Shown here piece after piece: positions 26,865 to 35,330 of a stretch of 64,000 nucleotides of DNA. The stretch comes from Solibacillus ferritrahens (GTDB lineage Bacteria; Bacillota; Bacilli; Bacillales_A; Planococcaceae): the NCBI RefSeq assembly GCF_037027585.1, contig NZ_JAXCLE010000016.1, positions 23,114-87,113 of the forward strand, written 5' to 3'. The notes beneath the pieces are model-generated. The model searched no databases and had not been told where the DNA came from. It saw nothing but the letters and a program-made list of their open reading frames with translations. A program made the position numbers and the translations under genes. How positions within the stretch are numbered: the first letter of the stretch is position 1; every line of letters begins with the position of its first letter.

Positions 26865-27983
26865 ATGAAACGTATTGCATTAATCGATATTTTAAGAGGT
26901 ATCGCCATTTTAGGGACACTAGGAACGAATATTTGGATTTTTGCCCATTTAGGGGATCTCAAGTATATAACGACCACGGATTTTAGCAGTTGGTCGAATA
27001 TGGATGATATTTTACGCATGCTTGTACTGTTTGTGTTTAACGGTAAACTGCTCGGCATGTTAACGATTATGTTCGGAGTAGGGATGGCGATAAAATACGA
27101 GCAGTCCATCAGACGTAATAAGCCTTGGATTGGGATGTATAAGTGGGTGATTGTATTTTTAATGGTGGAAGGCTTTCTGCACTACGTATTTGTAATGGAA
27201 TATGATGTGCTTATGAGCTATGCCGTTACTGCCGCAATTATCGCTGTCATACTAAAGCGCGGGGAACGGGCGATGACACGGGCGTTATGGGTTGCTGGAG
27301 CTTTACATTTAGGAATGCTTGCTCTTATTTTTACTTCAATGCTGCTTGGTCCCGCATTTTCAATGGCGAGCTCTCCACAGTTAATTGCGATTTATGCAGA
27401 AGGATCGTGGCTGGAGCAGGTCCAAAATCGCCTTGCGAATTTTATGCTTTTTAGAGCAGAGGCGATTTTCATACTTCCTTTAAATATATGCTTATTTATT
27501 GTTGGGATAAAACTTATGCGCAGCGGTGCTTTCTCCTTTACGGAGCGCGGCATTGCCATTCAGAGGAAGCTTCTTACTTGGGGGCTATGTCTAGGATTGC
27601 CCTTGAATGTATTAACTTTTGTACCAGGTGGTTTATTTGATTTGCCTGTCCGATATATATTTGCCCCTGTGCTGGCATTAGGTTATATAGGACTGATTGC
27701 TATTATTGTTCGGAAGTGCAGTACATGGGGAATGTGGAAGTGGCTTGAGAAAACGGGGCGCATGTCTTTAAGCTGTTACATTTTGCAAAACCTAACTGCC
27801 ACAGCTATTTTCTACGGCTGGGGTTTAGGTCTTGGTGGTAATGTAAATAGTGTGGAAATTATAGGTATTTTTTGTATGATAGTAGTGGGACAAATTATAT
27901 TGGTAAATGTTTGGTTAGCTAAATTTCCGTATGGACCAATCGAATGGCTGCGGAAAGGAATGCTGCAGAGGCTGGAAAGATAG
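26865..27983 (+). CDS. DUF418 family membrane protein
   Basis: 372 residues from ATG 26865 (GGAGGG 7 nt upstream; an ATG at 26859 is too close). The start RIALIDILRGIAILGTLGTNI and the C-terminal block YILQNLTATAIFYGWGLG, then GPIEWLRKG, are DUF418 (YeiB-type) signatures. About ten membrane helices span the protein. The function of the family is unknown. It is 9 nt from a DesK-like kinase and a response regulator, so it may be their sensor partner or target. A paralogue lies at 56376-57500. Confidence 0.82.
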   Translation: MKRIALIDILRGIAILGTLGTNIWIFAHLGDLKYITTTDFSSWSNMDDILRMLVLFVFNGKLLGMLTIMFGVGMAIKYEQSIRRNKPWIGMYKWVIVFLMVEGFLHYVFVMEYDVLMSYAVTAAIIAVILKRGERAMTRALWVAGALHLGMLALIFTSMLLGPAFSMASSPQLIAIYAEGSWLEQVQNRLANFMLFRAEAIFILPLNICLFIVGIKLMRSGAFSFTERGIAIQRKLLTWGLCLGLPLNVLTFVPGGLFDLPVRYIFAPVLALGYIGLIAIIVRKCSTWGMWKWLEKTGRMSLSCYILQNLTATAIFYGWGLGLGGNVNSVEIIGIFCMIVVGQIILVNVWLAKFPYGPIEWLRKGMLQRLER

Positions 27984-27992
27984 GGGGGCGAC

Positions 27993-29096
27993 ATGCTGGA
28001 ATGGTATCCTAAAAGTCAGGCAAGATATTATTTAATCATTGATGTACTGACGGTCCTGCTGTTTAGCTATGCGGTTGTCGTCTCGGAACAGATTCCGTCA
28101 CTTGTTTTTAAAATTGTATTTATAGCCGTTTATTTAGGCGCCTATTACATAGCGCTGTGGTATCAGGATGGTCTATTGCTTCCTGCTACCGTGCTTGGTT
28201 TTGTCATTACGGCGTATTTGGCCTATATAGGTGGTCCACAGTGGATCTTCTTTCAGTTTGCCTTTGCAGACTTTGTTGGACGCGCTGTCAATCGGCGTGT
28301 TTTATGGATTGCTACGTGTATAAATTTTCTCCTTCTTGCCAGTCTCGTCTGGCGCTATCAGGATGTGCTGTTTTCAAACGCACAGTCAATTGTATTGGCG
28401 GCTATGGTTTTTATTTTGCTGCTGCCGTGGTTACGCTATTATATTGAGAAATCCAAGCTGCTTCAACGTGAAGTTGATGAAGCGGTAGTACATATTGCAA
28501 TGCAGCAGGAACGTCAGCGAATCGCCCGTGATCTGCATGATACTTTAGGGCATACGTTAACGGTCATCAAGGTGAAAACAGAGCTTGTTTCCCGGCTGGT
28601 GCCAAGTGATGATCACCGGATTCAAAAGGAGCTCGATGACATTATACTGACAGTCCGCACAGCACATAAGCAGGTGCGTGAGATTATATCGGAAATGAAC
28701 TTTTTATCCTTGCAGGAAGAACTTAAGCATTGTGAGCAGCTACTTAAGAATGCCGGTATTCGTGTGCAGATTGAGTATCAGCTTACAAATATTCTACTGT
28801 CCAGTGTGCAGGAAACGATGCTTGCCTATAGTATCCGGGAAGCAGTAACAAATGTTGTGAAGCATAGTCATGCGGCTACTTGCAGAATACACCTTTACCA
28901 GATAGAGGACCGAGTGGAAGTAGCTGTTATCGATAACGGAATCGGTTTATCCAATAAACAGCAAGGAAATGGGTTATTTACAATGAAGGAACGGATGAGG
29001 TCATTAAAGGGAAATGCCGAAGTGACGTATGATCAGGAGGGAACAAAAGTGTTCCTGACAATACCACTGTACTCAATACAGGAGGATGAAACATGA
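27993..29096 (+). CDS. DesK-like sensor histidine kinase (HisKA_3)
   Basis: 367 residues. The N-terminal part (about 1-150) has five or six membrane helices and no extracellular domain, as in membrane-sensing DesK/LiaS/YdfH-type kinases. The phosphoacceptor is His182 in RDLHDTLGHTL. The HATPase region has IREAVTNVVKHSHA (N box) and VIDNGIGL (G1 box). A linker helix (residues 150-180, EKSKLLQREVDEAVVH) fits the DesK two-helix coiled coil. The ribosome binding site is GGGGGGC. It overlaps the regulator gene by 4 nt (ATGA). The signal is unknown. Confidence 0.85.
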   Translation: MLEWYPKSQARYYLIIDVLTVLLFSYAVVVSEQIPSLVFKIVFIAVYLGAYYIALWYQDGLLLPATVLGFVITAYLAYIGGPQWIFFQFAFADFVGRAVNRRVLWIATCINFLLLASLVWRYQDVLFSNAQSIVLAAMVFILLLPWLRYYIEKSKLLQREVDEAVVHIAMQQERQRIARDLHDTLGHTLTVIKVKTELVSRLVPSDDHRIQKELDDIILTVRTAHKQVREIISEMNFLSLQEELKHCEQLLKNAGIRVQIEYQLTNILLSSVQETMLAYSIREAVTNVVKHSHAATCRIHLYQIEDRVEVAVIDNGIGLSNKQQGNGLFTMKERMRSLKGNAEVTYDQEGTKVFLTIPLYSIQEDET

Positions 29097-29698
29097 TTAA
29101 AATTTGTATCGCCGAGGATCAGCAGTTGTTGAGGGGCGCCTTAATATCCATTATGGAGCTTGAGGAGGATTTACATATTGTAGGTGAGGCAGCAGATGGA
29201 GCAGAAGCATGGACTTTAATTGAAAAAGAAAAGCCAGATGTATGCATTTTGGATATTGAAATGCCACATTTATCCGGTTTGGAAGTAGCTGCGAAAATAC
29301 GCAATCACAATTTTCCATGCAAAATCATGATTATGACAACATTTGCAAGGGCCGGTTATTTGCAGGAAGCTATGGATCTTCATATTGATGCGTATGTGCT
29401 TAAAGATGAGCCTATCCAATATGTAATTGGCGCTGTACGTAAAATTATGCAAGGTGAAAGAGTGATCAGCCAGGATCTTGCTGCAACTTTATTTATGAAT
29501 GAAAAAAATCCTCTAAATGAACGGGAAATCAATGTACTAAAGCTCGTGAAGGATGGCTATACGACAAATGAAATCAGTAAAAAGTTATTTCTTACTAAAG
29601 GCACAATCCGCAACTATTTATCTTTATCTATTCAAAAGCTAGAAGTTGAAACAAGGCAGCAGGCTGTGCAAAAAGCGGTTGAAAAGGGCTGGATTTAG
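29093..29698 (+). CDS. NarL/FixJ family response regulator (DesR-like)
   Basis: 201 residues. The receiver domain (1-120) has the acidic pair ED at 8-9 and phospho-acceptor Asp54 in CILDIEMPHL. The C-terminal LuxR-type helix-turn-helix is LNEREINVLKLVKDGYTT, then NEISKKLFLTKGTIRNYLS. It is coupled to the kinase gene by overlap. Its target could be the DUF418 gene upstream. No fatty-acid desaturase gene, the DesKR target in B. subtilis, is nearby, so the desR name is not applied. Confidence 0.87.
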   Translation: MIKICIAEDQQLLRGALISIMELEEDLHIVGEAADGAEAWTLIEKEKPDVCILDIEMPHLSGLEVAAKIRNHNFPCKIMIMTTFARAGYLQEAMDLHIDAYVLKDEPIQYVIGAVRKIMQGERVISQDLAATLFMNEKNPLNEREINVLKLVKDGYTTNEISKKLFLTKGTIRNYLSLSIQKLEVETRQQAVQKAVEKGWI

Positions 29699-29804
29699 TT
29701 TTTAAATAGGTAGCTATTTAATTAATAGAAATTAGCAGGGAATATGGAGAACCGTACTATAAAGTAAGTGCAGTTTTTTATTAAAAAACCTGGGACAATA
29801 TGAG

Positions 29805-29843
29805 AAATATCGATTTTTCCTTTTGGGAAAATCGATATTTTTC
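29805..29843 (+). terminator. Terminator after the two-component operon
   Basis: A 16-bp stem (29805-29820 with 29825-29840, one G-U pair) on a 4-nt loop, then TTC. It contains ATCGAT in both arms. Confidence 0.8.
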
Positions 29844-29856
29844 TGCTTCTGCCAGA

Positions 29857-29964
29857 ATTGATTTCCGTTACGGGGACGCTTTCTGGAAGATATTTCTCCT
29901 ACGGTTACTCGTCTCCAAACAAATAATGCTGTTCTCCCTGGGTTCGCCCCCTCCACTCCAATTA
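29857..29964 (-). repeat. Degenerate copy of a Bacillales intergenic repeat
   Basis: Read on the minus strand it starts TTGGAGTGGAGGGGGCGA and ends AAAGCGTCCCCGTAACGGAA. I recall these as the two ends of a roughly 110-150 bp repeat common between genes in Bacillales. The middle, usually GC-rich with CTCCTGCGGG-type arms, is eroded here. No protein should be called across it. Confidence 0.6.
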
Positions 29965-30527
29965 ATCTATAGATAGGGTGTAAATTTCTTAATAAGAATC
30001 CTTCTCTTATTTAATGAAATTTCTACTTATGTCCCAGAACTTTGTTTATAAGCAAATAAATTTTAGATAGTCTTTAATATCCTGTGTGTAATTAATACAC
30101 CTGCATCTGTTGCATTATAAATCAAATTAATTTATATAATTTTCCTTTTTAGTTTATTCCTTCAAGTTGAAGATTGAATTTTCTATTTACTTGATATTCT
30201 ATCAGTAGGTATTTCCTTGTATTTAATTATATGAATATAATGATTTTCTGTTAACTCATCGCAGTATTTTGGGATACCTATTCATATTTTAATAGCTTTT
30301 GTTGCTAAAAAAAATTTGGGAACAAGTAGCTAATATTTAAGGGAATAGTCATGGACTTATGGTATATTTAATAAAAATATCTAAAAAATGAGAATCCTCG
30401 ATTTTAGAATGCTCCAAAACAATACATTTTCGGAAAATAAATTATTTTCTTAAAATTAAAATATATATTTAATTATAATGGTAATATAATAATTGGAACT
30501 GGTAATTAATTAGAAGAGGTGATATGA
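29965..30527. other. AT-rich non-coding stretch before the chemotaxis receptor
   Basis: About 560 bp with stop codons in all frames and no convincing hairpin or small gene. The receptor's ribosome binding site, AGAGGTGAT, lies at the right end. Confidence 0.5.
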
Positions 30528-32027
30528 ATGGAGGAAAATAATGTTATGGAAAGCAAACCTTTTACATTTAATTTTCAAAGGGTTCATCAGTTAAACTTAA
30601 AAATTACATGCTTTCTGTTGGCGATAATCATAATTCCACTAATCGTTGATAATGGATTTAACGGGGCGATATTGTATATTTTAACTGCTGTTGGTGTGAT
30701 AGCGTGTGCAGGCTTAAATTATTTTTTGAAGCACCCTGATACTGTTAAGGCAGTCTTATTTGCGGCATTACCCGGAACAGCAGTATTTGCATTATTCTTA
30801 TTAGATGGTTTTACATTAAATAAGCATTACTTAGTTTTTATTACAATTGTAATGGCAGCAATTTATTTTAGTCGAAAGATTTTGTTTACATACGCACTTA
30901 TTGTACAAATTTGTGTGGTGTTACTTTACGTTTTAGCTCCGGATAAATTTTTAGGGGAAAATCATTCGTTTACGAGCTTTCTTACAGTATTTTTCGTATA
31001 TAACGGAGTTTTATATATGTTAATTAAACTAAATGAATGGGGTGGCCAATTAGTTTCTGGGTCGCAAAAACGAGAGCAAGAGACAAGTCTGCTACTGCAA
31101 GAAACGAAGGAATTAGTAGTAAAGATTGAACAAAGTGCTTATACGTTAGGTACAGAAACGGATGATGTGAAAAGTACATCAAATGCGTTAGCAACCGTGA
31201 GCGATACAATTTTAAACTCAACACAGCAAATTGCTGAATCTATACATAGTGAAGCGGATTCAATTTCTGCAATGCATAATATGATGCATGAATCGAAGCT
31301 AGAGCTTTCACAAACAGTTGATTTATCTCAAGAAGCAATGGATCATTCACAACAAGTAAATGAGCAGTTATCTAGAAATGCACAAAATGTGGATCAGGTA
31401 ACGAAGCAGATGGATGTCTTAAGCGAATCGATGAATATGACAGTAATTACGATGGAAGATTTGCAAAGTAGCTTACAGACGGTGAATGATTTACTAGGTG
31501 GTATTAAAAGTATTGCCGACCAAACGAATTTGTTGGCATTAAATGCTGCGATAGAGGCGGCACGAGCCGGTGAACATGGGAAAGGCTTTGCGGTAGTGGC
31601 AGATGAAGTTCGAAAGCTAGCAGAGGAAAGTGCAGTAACGGCGTCGGAAATTACCGGAGTTACTTCTCAGCTTTTCACAAAATCTTCAGCGGCACAGGAA
31701 CAATCTATGCACGGTCAAGTGACTGCGTTAGAAGGGCAAAAATTATTACAAGAAATTGCGACTGTCTTCAATAATGTCAAGAATTCAAGTGATATTTCAA
31801 ACGCCAATATGAAGAAAAGTGCTCTTGCGATTGAAAAGGTTAGCAACCAGTTCACCCAACTATTAAGTGAAATTGATATGCTATCAATTGCGTCCCAGCA
31901 AAATAGTGCGGCTACAGAAGAAATTGTTTCTTCTATCTTAGAGGAAAATAAATTACTAGAAGTGATTGGTGAGGCAACAGAAAAACTTCAAACTTTAAAT
32001 CGAGAGCTAATTGCCTTAACTAAATAA
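30528..32027 (+). CDS. Methyl-accepting chemotaxis protein with a multi-helix membrane domain
   Basis: 499 residues. Residues about 20-165 form six hydrophobic helices joined by short loops, with no periplasmic or Cache sensor domain and no clear HAMP. The rest is coiled-coil signalling domain; the hairpin tip, LLALNAAIEAARAGEHGKG then FAVVADEVRKLAEESAV, is at about 330-375. It should signal to CheA/CheW, probably sensing membrane state, redox or energy, since nothing is exposed outside. The ribosome binding site is GAGGTGAT. It is monocistronic. Confidence 0.85.
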   Translation: MEENNVMESKPFTFNFQRVHQLNLKITCFLLAIIIIPLIVDNGFNGAILYILTAVGVIACAGLNYFLKHPDTVKAVLFAALPGTAVFALFLLDGFTLNKHYLVFITIVMAAIYFSRKILFTYALIVQICVVLLYVLAPDKFLGENHSFTSFLTVFFVYNGVLYMLIKLNEWGGQLVSGSQKREQETSLLLQETKELVVKIEQSAYTLGTETDDVKSTSNALATVSDTILNSTQQIAESIHSEADSISAMHNMMHESKLELSQTVDLSQEAMDHSQQVNEQLSRNAQNVDQVTKQMDVLSESMNMTVITMEDLQSSLQTVNDLLGGIKSIADQTNLLALNAAIEAARAGEHGKGFAVVADEVRKLAEESAVTASEITGVTSQLFTKSSAAQEQSMHGQVTALEGQKLLQEIATVFNNVKNSSDISNANMKKSALAIEKVSNQFTQLLSEIDMLSIASQQNSAATEEIVSSILEENKLLEVIGEATEKLQTLNRELIALTK

Positions 32028-32129
32028 TCCATATACCGAGGTACGAGGATGAACCGTTAGCCGGAAAAGGTATAAGGTATATGTTTAAAGGGGAGTTGAA
32101 CAGTAGGAAAGGCTGACTCTTAAAAAATA

Positions 32130-32172
32130 AATTCCCTTCATTCTAAGTAGAGAATGAAGGGAATTATTTTTA
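32130..32172. terminator. Bidirectional terminator
   Basis: A perfect 15-bp stem, AATTCCCTTCATTCT (32130-32144) with 32151-32165, flanked by A-rich and T-rich tracts. It sits between convergent genes. Confidence 0.88.
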
Positions 32173-32198
32173 TCTAGTTATTATAACTTCTTCAAGCG

Positions 32199-32753
32199 TT
32201 AAGCCTGTTGATATTCCTCTTTTAAAATAGAGTAATACACACTATCCACCAGTGTTCCGCGGATCATATGATTTTTTCTCATTGTGCCTTCATGGGTCAT
32301 ACCTAAACGGCTCATCAATTTTGAAGATGCTGCATTTCTAGTGTCGGACTCCGAAAATACCCGTTCTAAGCCTAGCTTATTGAAGGCTAAATCGAGTATT
32401 AAGTTTCCGGCTTCGTTCATATAGCCTTTTCCCCAGAAACTTCTGTTCATCGTAAAGCCGAGTTCACCGCTTTTGTTCCATTCGTGGACGCGGAACTCGA
32501 TTGCCCCAATCATTTTATTACTTTCCTTTAACACGAGTGCATACTTGCCAAGAGGCTCTTTCAAAAAATAATTTTCTATCATTTTCTTCGTTTGAGTCAG
32601 CTCTTTATGGGGTTCGAATAGGAACTTAACTGTTTCCTCATCCGCCATATATTCATACATATCTTCGGCATCCGTAAGAGAAATCGGACGTAAAAAGAGA
32701 CGCTCACTTACTAATTCGCTGTGTTCTTCTAGTAATTGATTAATATTTTTCAT
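32199..32753 (-). CDS. GNAT family N-acetyltransferase (RimJ/RimL-like)
   Basis: 184 residues. SERLFLRPISLTDAEDMYEY is the usual N-terminal strand of RimJ/RimL-like acetyltransferases. The acetyl-CoA loop appears as GFTMNRSFWGKGYMNEA, and HRLGMTHEGTMRKN-type wording (here SRLGMTHEGTMRKN) closes the fold. It should acetylate an amine of a protein terminus or small molecule using acetyl-CoA; the substrate is unknown. It is a single gene between the chemotaxis receptor and xylR. Confidence 0.83.
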   Translation of the reverse strand: MKNINQLLEEHSELVSERLFLRPISLTDAEDMYEYMADEETVKFLFEPHKELTQTKKMIENYFLKEPLGKYALVLKESNKMIGAIEFRVHEWNKSGELGFTMNRSFWGKGYMNEAGNLILDLAFNKLGLERVFSESDTRNAASSKLMSRLGMTHEGTMRKNHMIRGTLVDSVYYSILKEEYQQA

Positions 32754-32877
32754 AGTGTTTTCTCCAATTATTATGTCTTTAATTCGAGAGTGTTTTAGGC
32801 TTGTTTATCGTAACATAATATACATTTTTTTACTATAAGTTGATATGTATGTATATACATTCAATTAGAAAACGGAG

Positions 32878-34035
32878 TTAATCAAATGGAAGTTGAATGA
32901 ATTGATCAATAATAAAGGAGGCAGCACCGAGAGCAATTGCACGATCCTTTAAAGTTGAAAATTGCACAGAATAGTTATCCCGTTGAAAATGCATAGTATT
33001 AGAATTGATTGTATCTAATATAGATTGTTCAATAAATTTTTGCGCTTTTATTATACGATTACCAATAATAATTTTTTCAGGGTTAAATGTTTGAATTAAA
33101 TTGGTGATACCGAGACCGATATAGTAACCGGTTTCCTTGAATAATTGTATAACATCTTCATGGCCTTCTTCGGCTAGAGTTATTAACTGCTCTAATGAGA
33201 GTTCACGTTCTTTTAACATATAAGTTGCATCATGAATAAGGGCATATTCTGAGGCGTATGCTTCCCAACATCCATTACGGCCGCATGTGCATTTACGCCC
33301 ATTCATATGTATGATGGCATGTCCGCTTTCGCCCGAATAACCGTTAACACCCAAATAAATATTATGATCAATAATAATCCCGACACCTAGCCCGATGCCT
33401 ATACTTAAATATAATAGGTTTGAAGTTTCTTTATTATTTTCAAAAATATATTCTGCATAAGCACCAGCATTTGCCTCATTCGAAATATAGATTGGGAAGT
33501 CAAAGCGATTACGCAAATAGCCTCTGATATCAAAATCTTCCCAACGTAAATTGGGCGCAATAATAATTACGCCATCTTTATTAACAGAACCAGGAACAGC
33601 AACGCCTAATCCAACGATTGAGAATGGGCTAGGGGGTACATTTTCCATGAGTAATTCTATTAAATTCAAAATACTTTTTAAATACGCGTCAAGTTGGATG
33701 GTTGGTACGAGTTGGAGATTATCGAAAACAATTTCCCCTTTTAGATTAAAGACTGCTCCGTATAAATAGTTAACGCCAATATCAATGCCAAGTGCAAAAC
33801 CGGCCGTTTCATTGAACCTTAATAATTGAGATCTTCTCCCTCCAGTTGAAAAATCTTTCCCGTCTTCTACGATTAGTTGATCCTCTATTAGTTCAGTTAC
33901 TAAATTGGCAACCGTTGCTTTTTTTAATCCGATTTCTTCAATGATTTCTCCTCTGGAAACGATCCTTTTAGAGAAAATATAATTTAAAATTTGCTGCTTA
34001 TTAAATTTTTTCCCTATTTGTTGATTCCAAGACAA
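32878..34035 (-). CDS. xylR: Xylose operon repressor XylR (ROK family)
   Basis: 385 residues with a TTG start at 34035 (GGAGGG 9 nt upstream). Residues about 12-75 are a winged helix-turn-helix (SRGEIIEEIGLKKATVANLV). The rest is a ROK sugar-kinase-like domain with FALGIDIGVNYLYGAVF and the zinc motif CTCGRNGCWEAYAS. It is divergent from xylF across a 140-bp region holding the xylF promoter and a likely operator. In the family, xylose releases the repressor from DNA; glucose-type sugars can act as anti-inducers. Confidence 0.87.
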   Translation of the reverse strand: MSWNQQIGKKFNKQQILNYIFSKRIVSRGEIIEEIGLKKATVANLVTELIEDQLIVEDGKDFSTGGRRSQLLRFNETAGFALGIDIGVNYLYGAVFNLKGEIVFDNLQLVPTIQLDAYLKSILNLIELLMENVPPSPFSIVGLGVAVPGSVNKDGVIIIAPNLRWEDFDIRGYLRNRFDFPIYISNEANAGAYAEYIFENNKETSNLLYLSIGIGLGVGIIIDHNIYLGVNGYSGESGHAIIHMNGRKCTCGRNGCWEAYASEYALIHDATYMLKERELSLEQLITLAEEGHEDVIQLFKETGYYIGLGITNLIQTFNPEKIIIGNRIIKAQKFIEQSILDTINSNTMHFQRDNYSVQFSTLKDRAIALGAASFIIDQFIQLPFD

Positions 34036-34087
34036 AGTAGCGATCCCTCCACAAACTTATAAATTTAATTAAAGTATAACAAAATAA

Positions 34088-34130
34088 CTTTGTTCATCCA
34101 ATAGACAAACAAATATTGTCATGTTATTCT
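34088..34130 (+). promoter_or_regulatory. xylF promoter overlapped by a probable XylR operator
   Basis: A -35 TAGACA (34102-34107) and -10 TATTCT (34125-34130) are 17 bp apart. An imperfect inverted repeat, TTTGTTCA-(N6)-AGACAAAC, ends on the -35 box. It resembles the TTTGTT/AACAAA half-sites of Bacillus XylR operators, so bound repressor would block polymerase. Confidence 0.6.
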
Positions 34131-34175
34131 ATTTTTAAATTAAGAATATTACAAATATTAAAAGGGGTGTAGTTC

Positions 34176-35258
34176 ATGCGGAAATGTAAGGGCTTTCTTT
34201 TTGGGATTCTGTTAGTAATGTCAATGTTATTGGTGGCTTGTGGGCAGGATGCAGGCGATTCAAGCAAAGATACAGGCAAGGCTAATTCAAGTGATTCAGC
34301 AGGGGATAAATTGAAGATTGGTTTATCGGTATCGGACTTAACATTAGAACGTTGGCAGCATGACCGTGATTTCTTCGTAGCTAAAGCGGAAGAAATGGGT
34401 GCAGAAGTCGTAGTGCAGTCTGCAAATGGTGATGAAGCAAAGCAATTATCGCAAATACAAAATATGCTGTCTCAGGATTTAGATGCATTAGTAATTATTG
34501 CGATTAATTCGGATTCTTTATCTACTGTTGTAGAGCAGGCAAATGCAGAAGACGTTCCAGTATTAGCGTATGACCGATTGATTAATGGAGCAGATATCAG
34601 TGCATATGTTTCATTTGATAACGTACGTGTGGGCGAAATGCAAGCGGAGTATTTAGTGAATTTAAAACCTGATGGAAACTATTTCTTAATGGGTGGATCT
34701 CCAACGGATAACAACGCAAAAATGTTCCGTGAAGGGCAAATGAATATTATTCAGCCATTAGTTGATAAAGGTGATATTACAATTGTCGGCGATCAGTGGG
34801 CGAAAGATTGGGACGCAAATGAAGCATTAAAAATTATGGAAAACGCATTAACTGCAAACAAAAACAATATTGATGTTGTCGTAGCTTCAAACGATAATAC
34901 GGCTGGTGGCGCAATTCAGGCGTTAGAAGCTCAGGGATTAGCTGGTAAAGTATTAATTTCCGGGCAAGATGCTGACCTGGCGGGTGTTCAGCGTATTGCA
35001 GAGGGCTTACAGACAATGACAGTTTATAAGCCGATAAAAGCAATTGCTGAAAAGAGTGCGGAAGTAGCGGTTCAATTAGCAAAAGGTGAGGAAGTTACTG
35101 CCACGGATTCTGTAAACAATGGTCAAATGGATGTTCCATTCATTAAGCTGGACCCAATTTCAGTAGGTAAAGATGAATTGATGACAACAGTTATTGAAGA
35201 TGAATTCCATAGCTATGATGATGTATATAAAAATGTACCGGAAAGCGACCGTCCGTAA
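34176..35258 (+). CDS. xylF: D-xylose ABC transporter substrate-binding lipoprotein XylF
   Basis: 360 residues. A lipoprotein signal ends in LLVACG, with lipidated Cys22. The mature protein has the periplasmic-binding-protein I fold: LKIGLSVSDLTLERWQHDRD, then DLDALVIIAINSDSL, YFLMGGSPTDNNA and VLISGQDADLAGVQRI, as in XylF/ChvE-type pentose binders. It captures xylose outside the membrane for XylGH. It is the first gene of the xylose operon, with ribosome binding site AAAGGGGTG. A hairpin after its stop probably lowers expression of the downstream genes relative to it. Confidence 0.87.
   Translation: MRKCKGFLFGILLVMSMLLVACGQDAGDSSKDTGKANSSDSAGDKLKIGLSVSDLTLERWQHDRDFFVAKAEEMGAEVVVQSANGDEAKQLSQIQNMLSQDLDALVIIAINSDSLSTVVEQANAEDVPVLAYDRLINGADISAYVSFDNVRVGEMQAEYLVNLKPDGNYFLMGGSPTDNNAKMFREGQMNIIQPLVDKGDITIVGDQWAKDWDANEALKIMENALTANKNNIDVVVASNDNTAGGAIQALEAQGLAGKVLISGQDADLAGVQRIAEGLQTMTVYKPIKAIAEKSAEVAVQLAKGEEVTATDSVNNGQMDVPFIKLDPISVGKDELMTTVIEDEFHSYDDVYKNVPESDRP
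34184..34198 (+). promoter_or_regulatory. Candidate catabolite-responsive element (cre)
   Basis: The 15-mer ATGTAAGGGCTTTCT fits WTGNAANCGNWNNCW except for one base (G for the central C). It lies downstream of the promoter, within the first codons of xylF, a usual position for CcpA repression of xyl genes. Confidence 0.4.
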
Positions 35259-35267
35259 ATAACAGCA

Positions 35268-35299
35268 AAAGGAGGGGGAGAATTTCCCTCCTTTCTTTT
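35268..35299 (+). terminator. Intra-operon attenuator between xylF and xylG
   Basis: AAAGGAGGG (35268-35276) pairs with CCCTCCTTT (35286-35294), followed by CTTTT. Such partial terminators commonly follow binding-protein genes, giving more binding protein than transporter. Confidence 0.65.
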
Positions 35300-35330
35300 A
35301 AATGAGGATATCGAGAATGGTGGTGGAAAC

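Noticed and set aside
29732..29956. A 74-codon minus-strand frame across 29.73-29.96 kb
   Set aside because: It runs through a terminator hairpin and the degenerate intergenic repeat, and has no ribosome binding site; the frame is a by-product of the repeat.
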